Source of the DNA: JBOHNM01 sp050730675
GTDB taxonomy: Bacteria; Planctomycetota; Phycisphaerae; Phycisphaerales; UBA1924
Length of the DNA stretch: 58,350 bases
NCBI GenBank assembly: GCA_050730675.1
Contig: JBOHNM010000005.1
Location: 1-58,350 of the forward strand
Reading direction: 5' to 3'
The notes under the pieces are model-generated. The model was not told where the DNA came from. It saw nothing but the letters and a program-made list of their open reading frames with translations, and did not search any database. The position numbers and the translations under genes are program-made. This document shows, piece by piece, positions 40,177-48,268 of the stretch. The stretch's first letter is position 1. The number at the start of each line of letters is the position of its first letter.

Positions 40177-41592
40177 ATGCGACACTGCGACCTTTGCGTC
40201 ATCGGTTCCGGCCCCGGCGGCTACAAGGCCGCCATCCAGGCCGCCAAGCTCGGCAAGGACGTCGTCGTCATTGAGAAGATGCAGGTGGTTGGCGGCGTCG
40301 CCATCAATACCGGCACCATCCCTTCCAAGGCCCTCCGCGAGGCCGTCTTGGCTGTCACCGGCGCCAGCCGCCTCATCACCGGCTTGGTGGACCAGCTCGA
40401 CCCGGCCACCCGCCTGGAGCGCATGACCGAGGCCTGCCGACGCGTCATCGCCGCCGAGGTGGAGGTTGTCCGCCAGCAGCTCCAGAGCAACGGCGTCGAG
40501 ATCCTTAACGGCCACGGCACGTTCAAAGATCCCAACACCCTCCTCTCCGACGGCGTCCGCGGCACCGAGACCGTCATCGCCGACCGCATCCTGATCGCCG
40601 TCGGCACCACCCCCGCCCGCGCCCCCGGTGTTGAGTTCGACGGCCACATCCTGATGACCTCCGACGACCTGCTCAAGCTCGGCAAGCTGCCGCGCACCAT
40701 GACCGTGGTCGGCGGCGGCGTCATCGGCACCGAGTATGCGTCGATGTTCGCCGCCCTGGGCACCCGTGTCACGATCGTCGAAGGCCGCCCGCGCCTGCTG
40801 GACTTCATCGATGCCGAGATCTGCGAGGCCCTGCAGTACCACCTGCGTCAGATGGGCGTCACGCTGCGTCTGGGCGAAAAGGTCTCGGGCATCCGCAAAA
40901 TCGACGCCCCGCGTGCCGGCCGCAACGGTGACATGTTCGCCGCCGAAGCGATGCTCGAGAGCGGCAAGACCATCGTCGCCGATTGCCTCGTCCACGCCAT
41001 CGGCCGCCAGGGCGCCACCGCCGCGCTCGGCCTCGACAAGGTCGGCCTCAACGCCGACAACCGCGGTCGCCTCAAGGTCAACGAGCACTACCAGACCGAA
41101 GTTCCACACGTTTATGCCGTCGGCGACGTCATCGGCTTCCCCGCCCTCGCCTCCACCAGCATGGAGCAGGGACGCCTCGCCGCCTGCCACATGTTCGGCG
41201 AGCCCGCCCAGAGCTACGCCGACCTGGTCCCCTACGGCATCTACTCCATCCCCGAGATCTCCATGGTCGGCTGGACCGAGGAACGCCTCACCCAGGAGCA
41301 GATCCCCTACGAGTGCGGCATCGCCCAGTACAAGGAAATCGCTCGCGGCCAGCTCATCGGCGACGACATCGGCATGCTCAAACTCTTGGTCCACTCCGAG
41401 ACCCACGCCCTCCTGGGCGTCCACGCCATCGGCTCCGGCGCCACCGAGCTGATCCACATCGGCCAGGCGATCATGGCCTACAAGGGCACCGCCGAGTACC
41501 TCGTCAACACCGTCTTCAACTACCCCACACTCGCCGAGTGCTACAAGGTCGCCGGCTTCAATGTCATGAACAAGCTCAAGCACCTCACCTGA
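40177..41592 (+). CDS. sthA: Si-specific NAD(P)+ transhydrogenase-like flavoprotein
   Basis: 471 residues. It has the pyridine nucleotide-disulfide oxidoreductase fold: the FAD motif VIGSGPGGYKAAIQAAKLG (8-26), the NAD motif VVGGGVIGTEYASMFAALG, the AVGDVIGFPALAST motif, and the C-terminal dimerisation domain. Soluble transhydrogenase moves electrons between NADPH and NAD+. The redox-disulfide region reads GGVAINTGTIPSKALREAV, which has the TIPSKALR of SthA but neither Cys of dihydrolipoamide dehydrogenase. That rules out Lpd activity. The start is ATG; no Shine-Dalgarno is obvious. Confidence 0.88.
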   Translation: MRHCDLCVIGSGPGGYKAAIQAAKLGKDVVVIEKMQVVGGVAINTGTIPSKALREAVLAVTGASRLITGLVDQLDPATRLERMTEACRRVIAAEVEVVRQQLQSNGVEILNGHGTFKDPNTLLSDGVRGTETVIADRILIAVGTTPARAPGVEFDGHILMTSDDLLKLGKLPRTMTVVGGGVIGTEYASMFAALGTRVTIVEGRPRLLDFIDAEICEALQYHLRQMGVTLRLGEKVSGIRKIDAPRAGRNGDMFAAEAMLESGKTIVADCLVHAIGRQGATAALGLDKVGLNADNRGRLKVNEHYQTEVPHVYAVGDVIGFPALASTSMEQGRLAACHMFGEPAQSYADLVPYGIYSIPEISMVGWTEERLTQEQIPYECGIAQYKEIARGQLIGDDIGMLKLLVHSETHALLGVHAIGSGATELIHIGQAIMAYKGTAEYLVNTVFNYPTLAECYKVAGFNVMNKLKHLT

Positions 41593-41621
41593 CAGTCTCA
41601 CCGGCGTTCATGCCGCCGTCG

Positions 41622-41629
41622 GATACCCT
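41622..41629 (+). promoter_or_regulatory. -10-like box before the holB-like gene (leaderless candidate)
   Basis: GATACCCT ends 7 nt before the ATG at 41637. It lies downstream of the alternative ATG at 41610, which favours 41637 as the true start. There is no Shine-Dalgarno. Confidence 0.45.
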
Positions 41630-41636
41630 GCACCCG

Positions 41637-42809
41637 ATGGCCAAGGGCAAGACCCCAGCACGCAAGCCTCGCTCTGAGCCCGGTGGGGGGGAAGGCGATC
41701 TCTTGGCCCCCGCACGTGCCGCTGCCCCGGCTCGCCCAGAGTTCCCCACCGATTTCTCAACGCTCCTCGGCCAGGACCGCGCCGTCGGCTTGCTGGCAGC
41801 CGCCATCAAGTCTGACCGCGTCCACCACGCCTGGATCTTCCACGGCCCGCCCGGCATCGGCAAGCTCACCGCCGCTCGGGCCTTCGCCTCGCTGCTCCTG
41901 TTGCCGCGCGACAAGTCCGGACGCGTCCCTGCCGAGTTCCAACACCTGCAGCACCTCCTCCGCGTCGGCGGCCACCCCGATGTGCACGTGGTGACCAAGG
42001 AACTCGCCGCCATGAGCCGTGAAACCCGCATCCGCAAGCACAAGCAGACCAACATCTCCAAGTTCGTCCTCGACGAGTTCTTCATCGAGCCGCTCGGCGT
42101 CGCCCGCACCATCTCCGCCCCCTCCGTCGCCGGCAAGGTCTTCATCATTGACGAGGCGGAGCTGCTCGACCCCGTTGGTCAGAACACCATCCTCAAGGTT
42201 GTGGAGGAGCCGCCCCCCGGCGCGATCATCATCTTCGTCACATCCGACCTCTTCCGGCTCCTGCCCACCATCCGCAGCCGCTGCCAGATCGTCGGCTTCG
42301 CCGCCCTCGACGACAAGACGATGCAGCAGTGGGTGAACAACGCCGGGCTCAACGTCCCCGCGGCTGAGTTGCAATGGCTGACCACGTACGCCGCTGGCTC
42401 CCCCGGTTCGCTCCTCACCGCCGCCCAGCGCGGCCTGAGCGCCTGGCACAAACGCCTGGAGCCGATGCTCGCGGCGCTCGAACGCCGCAACGGCAGTTCA
42501 CCATCGCTCGGTCCCACCCTCGCCTCCCTTGTGGATGAGCGTGCCGCCGAGGCCGTCAAGGAAAACGCCGAGGCGAGCAAGGAGGCCGCCAACCGTCTCT
42601 GGTCCAAGCGCCTGCTCGGGTTCCTCGCCGAACGCACCCGGAGAGCGCTGAACGCCAGCGCCGCCGCCGGGGAGCCCGCAGACCGACCGCTCGCCTGGCT
42701 GGAGTTGTTCAGCGCCGCCGAGCGGCAGATCAACGCCAACGTCGCCTACGCCACGGTCTTCGAGAACCTGGCGGCGCAGATGGCCACCGAGCAGGTCGTT
42801 GCCGCCTGA
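41637..42809 (+). CDS. holB: DNA polymerase III subunit delta' (HolB-like)
   Basis: 390 residues from ATG 41637; an ATG at 41610 is an alternative. The clamp-loader AAA+ pattern is present: FSTLLGQDRAVGLLAAAIKS, HHAWIFHGPPGIGKLTAARA (P-loop with Leu for the first Ser/Thr), KVFIIDEAELLDPVGQNTIL, KVVEEPPPGAIIIFVTSD and the SRC motif in TIRSRCQIVGF. The arginine-finger SRC is intact. The zinc cysteines of DnaX are missing, consistent with delta'. A lineage-type insert (about 118-150, with ETRIRKHKQTNISKFVLDEF) follows the P-loop. The last 120 residues are helical collar. Confidence 0.85.
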   Translation: MAKGKTPARKPRSEPGGGEGDLLAPARAAAPARPEFPTDFSTLLGQDRAVGLLAAAIKSDRVHHAWIFHGPPGIGKLTAARAFASLLLLPRDKSGRVPAEFQHLQHLLRVGGHPDVHVVTKELAAMSRETRIRKHKQTNISKFVLDEFFIEPLGVARTISAPSVAGKVFIIDEAELLDPVGQNTILKVVEEPPPGAIIIFVTSDLFRLLPTIRSRCQIVGFAALDDKTMQQWVNNAGLNVPAAELQWLTTYAAGSPGSLLTAAQRGLSAWHKRLEPMLAALERRNGSSPSLGPTLASLVDERAAEAVKENAEASKEAANRLWSKRLLGFLAERTRRALNASAAAGEPADRPLAWLELFSAAERQINANVAYATVFENLAAQMATEQVVAA

Positions 42810-42836
42810 TGCCAATTTTTCATATGTGTGTTGCGA

Positions 42837-43313
42837 TCAGCCGCTGACGCTGAGCGTGCCCGCCATCGCACCCGGATCGATCGCCGCACCGGGCGCCGGC
42901 CGCTGAGCGGCAGAGGCCGCCACGCCGCGCTCGGCCGCCAGCTTCTCCATCAGCATTGCCCACGTCTCGCGGTCGTACTCGAGCAACCCGATCACCTCGT
43001 CGGCCTTGGTGACGTCCTTCTCGTGGCTCGCCTCCAGCAGCCGCGTGACCATGTACAGGTACAGCCCCGTCAGCCGGGCGCACAACGCCTCGTCGTGCTC
43101 CGGCCGCATCGTCTGCACCAGCTCCATCAGGATCGCGCGGCAGCGCGTAAACCCGTTGTAGCACGCCTCGTAGTTCTTCCCCGCCAGCCCGTCGCGTCCC
43201 TGCCGGCAGAACTTGATCGCCCCGTCCAGCAGCAGCAGGCGCAGCTCCTCCGGCGAGGCGCTCATCACCTTGGTCGCGAGGTACTCGTGGGCTTGGTTGG
43301 TCGGTGTCGCCAT
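42837..43313 (-). CDS. fliS: Flagellar export chaperone FliS
   Basis: 158 residues. FliS binds the C-terminus of flagellin in the cytoplasm and keeps it unfolded for export. The sequence has the typical start ATPTNQAHEYLATKVMSASP and continues EELRLLLLDGAIKFCRQGRD, YNGFTRCRAILMELVQTM and LCARLTGLYLYMVTRLLEAS. The C-terminal 30 residues are an Ala/Pro-rich tail. It follows fliD by about 60 bp on the same strand, the usual fliD-fliS order, so the organism is probably flagellated at some stage. Confidence 0.93.
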   Translation of the reverse strand: MATPTNQAHEYLATKVMSASPEELRLLLLDGAIKFCRQGRDGLAGKNYEACYNGFTRCRAILMELVQTMRPEHDEALCARLTGLYLYMVTRLLEASHEKDVTKADEVIGLLEYDRETWAMLMEKLAAERGVAASAAQRPAPGAAIDPGAMAGTLSVSG

Positions 43314-43375
43314 GACGAGAGCTATCGGCCCTTGGAATGCCCGAATTCAGTCGGATGTGACGATGCGCGACCGGT

Positions 43376-46246
43376 TCAGCCGAGGCTCATCGACGACAGC
43401 GAGGTCAGCGCCGAACTCTGCCCCTGCAGCTTCGCCAGGGCCGTCTCCATCGCGGCGAACTTGTTCTGGTAGTACGTCCGCCGCGCTTCCAGGCGCGTGT
43501 TGATGTTCGTGATCATCTTGTTCTGAGCCTGAATCTGGTCGTCGAGGGTCTTGGTCGCGCGGGTCAGGGTGCCCGTCACCGACGCGATGTAGCTGTCGGC
43601 CAGCGCGCCCAGCAGCTCGCCGATGCCCTGGCTTGTGAAGCCCGCGGCCGCCGTGTTCGTGACCGTCACCCCGGGGATCGCGTTGCCATTGGTGTCCAGC
43701 ACCTGCTGCGAAGCCACCGTGCTTGCCGCGGTCTTGGCCGCGAAGAGATCCTCCACCGCCTGCGGGTCGGTCGCGATCGACTGGCGCAGCTTGTCGAGGT
43801 TCACGCTCAGTTGCCCATCGCGTCCGACGGTGAGGCCCACCTGCGCAAAGTTCTGGTAGCGGCCCGACACGTTCTTGGGTCCACCGGTGATCGTCGCGTA
43901 GAGCGAAGCCCGCAGCGTCTGGGCCACGGTGTCGCCAAGCAGCGTGCCGCGCTTGTTGCTCGCGACGTCGTAGGTTGACTGTGAGTCGATCTTGTTCGTC
44001 AGGTCGTTGAAGGCCTTGGCGAAATCGTTGACCGCCTTCTCGATCGCCTCCCCGTCGCGGTCGATCGTGATCGTCACCGGGTTGGCGTTGACCGACTTGG
44101 CCGTGAGCGTCACGTTGCCGATCACGCCCGTGATCGTGTTGGTTGAACTGCTGAACAGCAGCGCCTGCGCCGGATCACCCGAGCCGTAGAGCACGCGGGC
44201 GTTCTGCGCCTGGCTCAGCGTCGTGAATCCCAGGTCCAGCCCGCCGGAGTCAAGAGTGAACGCGCCCCCGAGGCCCGACGAGCGCGAGGTGATCTGCAGG
44301 CGGTACGGCCGTCCCGGCGAGCCGTCGTTGACCAGCGAAGCGCTGATCCCGGCGTTGGCGTCGTTGATCTTGGTGATCACCTGCGCCAGCGTGTCGGCCG
44401 GCAGGAAGGTGAGGACCTTCTCGTTGGAGCCGTCGAGCCGGTTGGCCGCGCCGGTGCCGGTGGCCGTCCCCGCGATGTTCAGGTTCTTGGCCACCGTGTT
44501 GCTGGTGTCGCGGATCGTGATCGCCGCTCCGCCGCTGACGCCGAACTCCTCGACAACGATGCCGTCGCCGTTGTCGTTGACGCGGGCCCGCACGCCCTGG
44601 GCGACCGAGTTGATCTTGCCCACCAGGTCGTTGACGGTTGCGATGCTCGAGTCGATGTTGATCGAGTAACGCGCCGACAGCGAGTTGACGATCTCGAACG
44701 TGCCGGTGCCGATGCCCCGCCCGTTGTTGAGCGTCTCCACCCGTGTGTTGCTGCTGATCCAGCGGTGCTGCAGGCGGGCGCTCTGCACCACGCCGTCGGT
44801 GTCGCCGCTGGCGGCGACTCCCAGTTCCGTGGCGCCCGCCCCGCCGATGGTCAGCGTGCCGCCGCCGGCCGTCCGGTCGCGGGCGATCAGGCCCGTGCCC
44901 GTCGCGTCCAGCTCGAGGGTGACGGCGCCGCCCGTCTGCGTATTGAACTGCGAGATGAGGTCGGTGACCGAGCCGGGCACGCCGAACGAGAAGTTGTGCG
45001 TGGTCCCCGTGCGGTCCTTGACCGTGAAGGTCGCGTCGGTCAGCCCGCGCCCGCCGTTGAGATTGCTCACGAGCGTGGAGTTCAGCCCCGCGATCAGGCG
45101 CGTGCCCGAGAGCGTCGCCCCCGCGGCCGAGCCGAGAATTCCCAGGTCGGCGGCCGCCCGGCCCGTTTCCACTTCGGCGACGCTCAGCGTGCCGACGCCG
45201 GCGGTGGTGTCGGTGATCTGCAGGCCCGTGCCGGCGCTATTGATCGACGCCACGACGCGCCCGCCGTTGCCCGTGGCGTTGTTGATGCGGTCGATCACGC
45301 CCTGCAGGTCCGTCACGGCGGGCTGCGACAGCACCGGCGCGCCGTTGTTGTCGCTGTAGATGTTGCCGATATCGACGTTGATCACCGTGCCGTCGCGCGA
45401 GGTGATCGCAAAATCCGGCGTCTCGGTGACGCTGATCGTGCCGCGGATCGACACGCCCAGGCCGTCATTCAGCGCGTTCAGCGTCGTCGCCCCGCCAACG
45501 CGGTTGACCTGCGTGCCGGTGATTGAACCGGCCGACCCCGGGGCGCTGGCGGTGCCGGCGATGCCCAGCGAGGCCGCCGTCGTGTAACCGCTCGCGTTGG
45601 CGATCGTGAGCGTCCCCGTGCCGCCCGCCGAATCGGTGACCACCAGGTGGTCGCCGTCGACGCGCGCGTTCACGTGGATGCCCGTGGTCCCGTTGATCGT
45701 GCTCAGCACGTCGCCCACCGTCTCGACCCGCGACAGGTCCACCGTCGCCGAGGCGCCGCTGCTGTCGGTGACGAGGATACGCCCGCGGGCGATGCCGTTG
45801 CCGCCGTTGAGCACGCTGAGCGAGGTGTCGCTGTCGATCCGCCCGCGGGCGCTCTCGACGATGAACTGACTCGCCCCGATCGCCGTGGTGTTGCTGTCCA
45901 CAAACCCGCGCGACAGGATCTGCTGCGTGCTCACCAGTCGGTCGACCACGAACTGGTAGACGCCCGAGGCCGCGCCGGCCGTCGCCGCGCCAGAAAGGAC
46001 ATCGCCGTTGCTGCTGGTGGCGTTCGCCGAGTCGAAGACGCGGTTGATCGAGAAGGCCTGCGCCGCCGAGCGGAGCGTCGCCAGGCGCGTGTTGAGATCG
46101 AGGTACGCCGCCTGCGAGGTCTGCAGCGTCTTGATCCGGTTCTGCGCGCTGGTGCGCGGCCGGGCCTCGATCGACAGCAGCTGATCGATGAGCTGGCCGG
46201 TGTTGATCCCGCTGATCGCGCCCACGCTGGAACTGATGCCGCTCAT
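43376..46246 (-). CDS. fliD: Flagellar filament cap protein FliD, with expanded repeats
   Basis: 956 residues, about twice the E. coli length of 468. FliD caps the filament tip and helps flagellin fold. The N-domain (1-110) begins ISSSVGAISGINTGQLIDQL. Four repeats of about 85-115 residues follow, near 146-230, 259-372, 396-478 and 505-592. Each starts like LNGGNGIARGRILVTDSSG or LNNGRGIGTGTFEIVN and is flagellin_IN-like. A fifth, weaker copy is near 600-675. The C-domain (about 690-950) ends with a coiled coil, QIQAQNKMITNINTRLEARR. GGAGG lies 4 nt before the ATG. It follows a small ORF by 16 bp and precedes fliS. Confidence 0.93.
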   Translation of the reverse strand: MSGISSSVGAISGINTGQLIDQLLSIEARPRTSAQNRIKTLQTSQAAYLDLNTRLATLRSAAQAFSINRVFDSANATSSNGDVLSGAATAGAASGVYQFVVDRLVSTQQILSRGFVDSNTTAIGASQFIVESARGRIDSDTSLSVLNGGNGIARGRILVTDSSGASATVDLSRVETVGDVLSTINGTTGIHVNARVDGDHLVVTDSAGGTGTLTIANASGYTTAASLGIAGTASAPGSAGSITGTQVNRVGGATTLNALNDGLGVSIRGTISVTETPDFAITSRDGTVINVDIGNIYSDNNGAPVLSQPAVTDLQGVIDRINNATGNGGRVVASINSAGTGLQITDTTAGVGTLSVAEVETGRAAADLGILGSAAGATLSGTRLIAGLNSTLVSNLNGGRGLTDATFTVKDRTGTTHNFSFGVPGSVTDLISQFNTQTGGAVTLELDATGTGLIARDRTAGGGTLTIGGAGATELGVAASGDTDGVVQSARLQHRWISSNTRVETLNNGRGIGTGTFEIVNSLSARYSINIDSSIATVNDLVGKINSVAQGVRARVNDNGDGIVVEEFGVSGGAAITIRDTSNTVAKNLNIAGTATGTGAANRLDGSNEKVLTFLPADTLAQVITKINDANAGISASLVNDGSPGRPYRLQITSRSSGLGGAFTLDSGGLDLGFTTLSQAQNARVLYGSGDPAQALLFSSSTNTITGVIGNVTLTAKSVNANPVTITIDRDGEAIEKAVNDFAKAFNDLTNKIDSQSTYDVASNKRGTLLGDTVAQTLRASLYATITGGPKNVSGRYQNFAQVGLTVGRDGQLSVNLDKLRQSIATDPQAVEDLFAAKTAASTVASQQVLDTNGNAIPGVTVTNTAAAGFTSQGIGELLGALADSYIASVTGTLTRATKTLDDQIQAQNKMITNINTRLEARRTYYQNKFAAMETALAKLQGQSSALTSLSSMSLG

Positions 46247-46262
46247 GACCGCCTCCGCTTGT

Positions 46263-46508
46263 TTACGCCGCCCTGCCCGTCGGCCACGCCGCGGACCCGC
46301 CGTACAGACCGATGCCCGCCGCGTCGGCCGCCCGCGCCCGCCCGTCGTTGCCCATGCGCCCCGGCCGGTCCATGCCCGTCGCGCGCAGGACCATCAGGTC
46401 CTGCGCCCACGACGCCAGCACGCGCCGGTACATCCGCTCGGCGTCGCGGGGCGTGATCGGGTTTTCCACGGGCGGATTCGGCACGGAGGGCGCTCCAGCG
46501 CCGACCAT
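46263..46508 (-). CDS. Small ORF immediately upstream of fliD
   Basis: About 81 residues from ATG 46508; the start is uncertain. The core NPITPRDAERMYRRVLASWA followed by QDLMVLRATGMDRPGRMG looks helical and constrained, unlike a random frame. The flanks are Gly/Ala-rich. It ends 16 nt before the fliD start, so it is likely cotranscribed with fliD and fliS. A flagellar chaperone or assembly role (such as FliT) is conceivable from position only; I see no FliT motif. Confidence 0.45.
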   Translation of the reverse strand: MVGAGAPSVPNPPVENPITPRDAERMYRRVLASWAQDLMVLRATGMDRPGRMGNDGRARAADAAGIGLYGGSAAWPTGRAA

Positions 46509-46662
46509 CGGCGCACCAATAGGATCGGTCCGCCGCGCGGGGGCGCTGCAACCCGGAGCCGCCTTCTCGGACGATGGTCGTCCGGTTGCGCCGCGGGCAA
46601 GAACTGCGCGTTGAAGTGGCAATCGGTGCGAACCCTGACGCATCCCCGGGCGTCCAAGGGCC

Positions 46663-46670
46663 GATACCCT
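46663..46670 (+). promoter_or_regulatory. -10-like box before the membrane protein gene at 46700
   Basis: GATACCCT, identical to the box at 41622, lies 29 nt before the ATG at 46700. No Shine-Dalgarno is evident. Confidence 0.4.
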
Positions 46671-46699
46671 CTGACCCCGATCGCGGTGCCTGCCCGCTC

Positions 46700-47320
46700 A
46701 TGAACCAACCGACCGTCTCCATGTCGCCCGCGTTCCGTGCCGCCGTCGCCGTCTTGAGCGCCCTGACGGTGCTCTCCGCACTGGGGCTGATCGGCGTCTC
46801 GTTCACCCAGCGCCCGCCGGCGTGGTTCCTGATCTTGTTCGAGGTGCCGGTGCTTATCGCGGGCGCCTTTGGATTGCTGCTGGCCAAGGGGAGTCGCTTC
46901 GGCGGGGTTTCGGGCCCGGCGATGACGCTGCTGTGCATCGCGGGGTGTGTCGGGGCCGGCTCCCTGATGGGGTACGTCGGGACGGGTCGGGCAGTGGCGG
47001 GGATGTCGCTCACGAAGGTGATGGTCGGGCTGGCGGCGTTGGCGGCAGCCTTCGGCGTGCTGTCAGCGCTCCACGTGCTGCTGCGGAAACCGGCACTGTC
47101 ATTCCCGCTCTTGCTCAAGGGTGTGCTCTTCGGGCTTCCGCTTCCGATCGTGGCGTTCTGCGCCATGCGGGGGATCGGTCAGGCGCAGTACCAGGCGCTG
47201 CCGGAAGTGGCGCAGATCGTGCTCGCTCTATTGGGAATGCTGCTGGTCGGCGGGCTGATCTGCGCCTGCGTCCACCTGGTGGTCCGGGCGTTTCAGGTCT
47301 GTCTTGAGGATCCCGCGTAG
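46700..47320 (+). CDS. Multi-pass membrane protein of unknown function
   Basis: 206 residues from ATG 46700. About six hydrophobic segments are present, for example AAVAVLSALTVLSALGLIGV, FLILFEVPVLIAGAFGLLLA, MVGLAALAAAFGVLSALHV, LLLKGVLFGLPLPIVAFCAM and VLALLGMLLVGGLICACVH. There is no recognised family. The last 28 bp overlap the 3' end of the convergent hydrolase gene. Confidence 0.7.
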   Translation: MNQPTVSMSPAFRAAVAVLSALTVLSALGLIGVSFTQRPPAWFLILFEVPVLIAGAFGLLLAKGSRFGGVSGPAMTLLCIAGCVGAGSLMGYVGTGRAVAGMSLTKVMVGLAALAAAFGVLSALHVLLRKPALSFPLLLKGVLFGLPLPIVAFCAMRGIGQAQYQALPEVAQIVLALLGMLLVGGLICACVHLVVRAFQVCLEDPA

Positions 47321-48249
47321 GCCGCGGGCCCCGGCGTCAATCTCTGCATGAACTTGCCCACGGCCGCGGCTATGCGCGGCCGGAACTGCTCGTCCGTCCA
47401 CAAATTTAAGTGTGCGGCTCCGGGGATGGACATCCATTCGCCCGTGGGGGCATCCTGGGCGATGGCCGCGCCGTCGGCAGGGGGGCAGACGTGGTCCAGG
47501 TCGCCGTGGATGACCAGCAGGGGTGCCGTGACGCGTGACGCAATGGCAGCCCGGTCGAAGGGGCCGGCTGAATGTTGCCATGCCACGCCGCCAAGAAGCG
47601 TCATCGCGGCCCGCACCGAGCCGAGGTTCGGCAACCCGCGGATGCGCAGCATGTTGGAGGCGGGGGTCTGCGGCAAGCGGTACGGGGCCTCGGCGATGAC
47701 GCCGATCACGCGGGCATCGCTCGCAGCGGCGGCGATGGAAACGCCCGCGCCGAGGGAGGAGCCGTAGAGCACCACCCGCCCGGTGGGTGGGGGACCGACG
47801 GCGGAGTCGATCAAGGCCCGGAGCAGTTCGGGCTCGAGGCGGCCAAGGTGACAACGCCCCGCGGCATCGCCGTGGCCGGGCATGTCCCAGAGGATGACGC
47901 GCGAGGCGCTGGGCAGGAGCGCCGCCAGCCGCGCGAGTCCGTGGACGCGCGATTCGCCCCAGCCGTGGCTGACGATGACGACAGGACCGGCGGGGTCATC
48001 GCCGGGAACATGCCAGACGGGGCAACGGAGCCCGGCGAGGATCGCGCGGTCGTCGGCTTCGAATGCCCGCGAAGGTGTGAGTTCGGCGGGGTCACTGGGG
48101 AGCGAGCGGGCGACCGCCCAGCCGCGGGAGCGCCGCGGCGGGTGGGTAAGGATCCAACCCGTGTAGAGCACCAGCGCCGCCCACGAAAAAACGAGCCCTT
48201 CGAGGAGCAGCAGGGCCAGCGCGGGCCAGTTGATGGCGGCGAGAGTCAC
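47293..48249 (-). CDS. Membrane-anchored alpha/beta hydrolase
   Basis: 318 residues with GTG start. A membrane helix (about 5-33) precedes an alpha/beta hydrolase domain. The catalytic triad is readable: Ser in VVLYGSSLGAGVSIAA (GxSxG), Asp in APLLVIHGDLDHVCPP and His in PGAAHLNLW. The oxyanion region is VIVSHGWGESR. Related proteins (BEM46/FrsA-like) hydrolyse esters or peptides; the substrate is unknown. It overlaps the convergent membrane protein gene by 28 bp and lies 19 bp after rseP on the same strand. Confidence 0.85.
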   Translation of the reverse strand: MTLAAINWPALALLLLEGLVFSWAALVLYTGWILTHPPRRSRGWAVARSLPSDPAELTPSRAFEADDRAILAGLRCPVWHVPGDDPAGPVVIVSHGWGESRVHGLARLAALLPSASRVILWDMPGHGDAAGRCHLGRLEPELLRALIDSAVGPPPTGRVVLYGSSLGAGVSIAAAASDARVIGVIAEAPYRLPQTPASNMLRIRGLPNLGSVRAAMTLLGGVAWQHSAGPFDRAAIASRVTAPLLVIHGDLDHVCPPADGAAIAQDAPTGEWMSIPGAAHLNLWTDEQFRPRIAAAVGKFMQRLTPGPAAYAGSSRQT

Positions 48250-48268
48250 CGGCGCGGACTCCCGGGCT

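Noticed and set aside
40177..41592. Dihydrolipoamide dehydrogenase
   Set aside because: Both redox cysteines are missing and the TIPSKALR motif fits soluble transhydrogenase.
39979..41601. 540-codon antisense frame over the transhydrogenase
   Set aside because: Low-complexity Gly/Val/Asp/Glu sequence typical of the reverse of GC-rich coding DNA.
46243..47166. 307-codon minus-strand frame over the membrane protein at 46700
   Set aside because: Only its final part (46263-46508) looks coding. The rest is antisense to a multi-helix protein.
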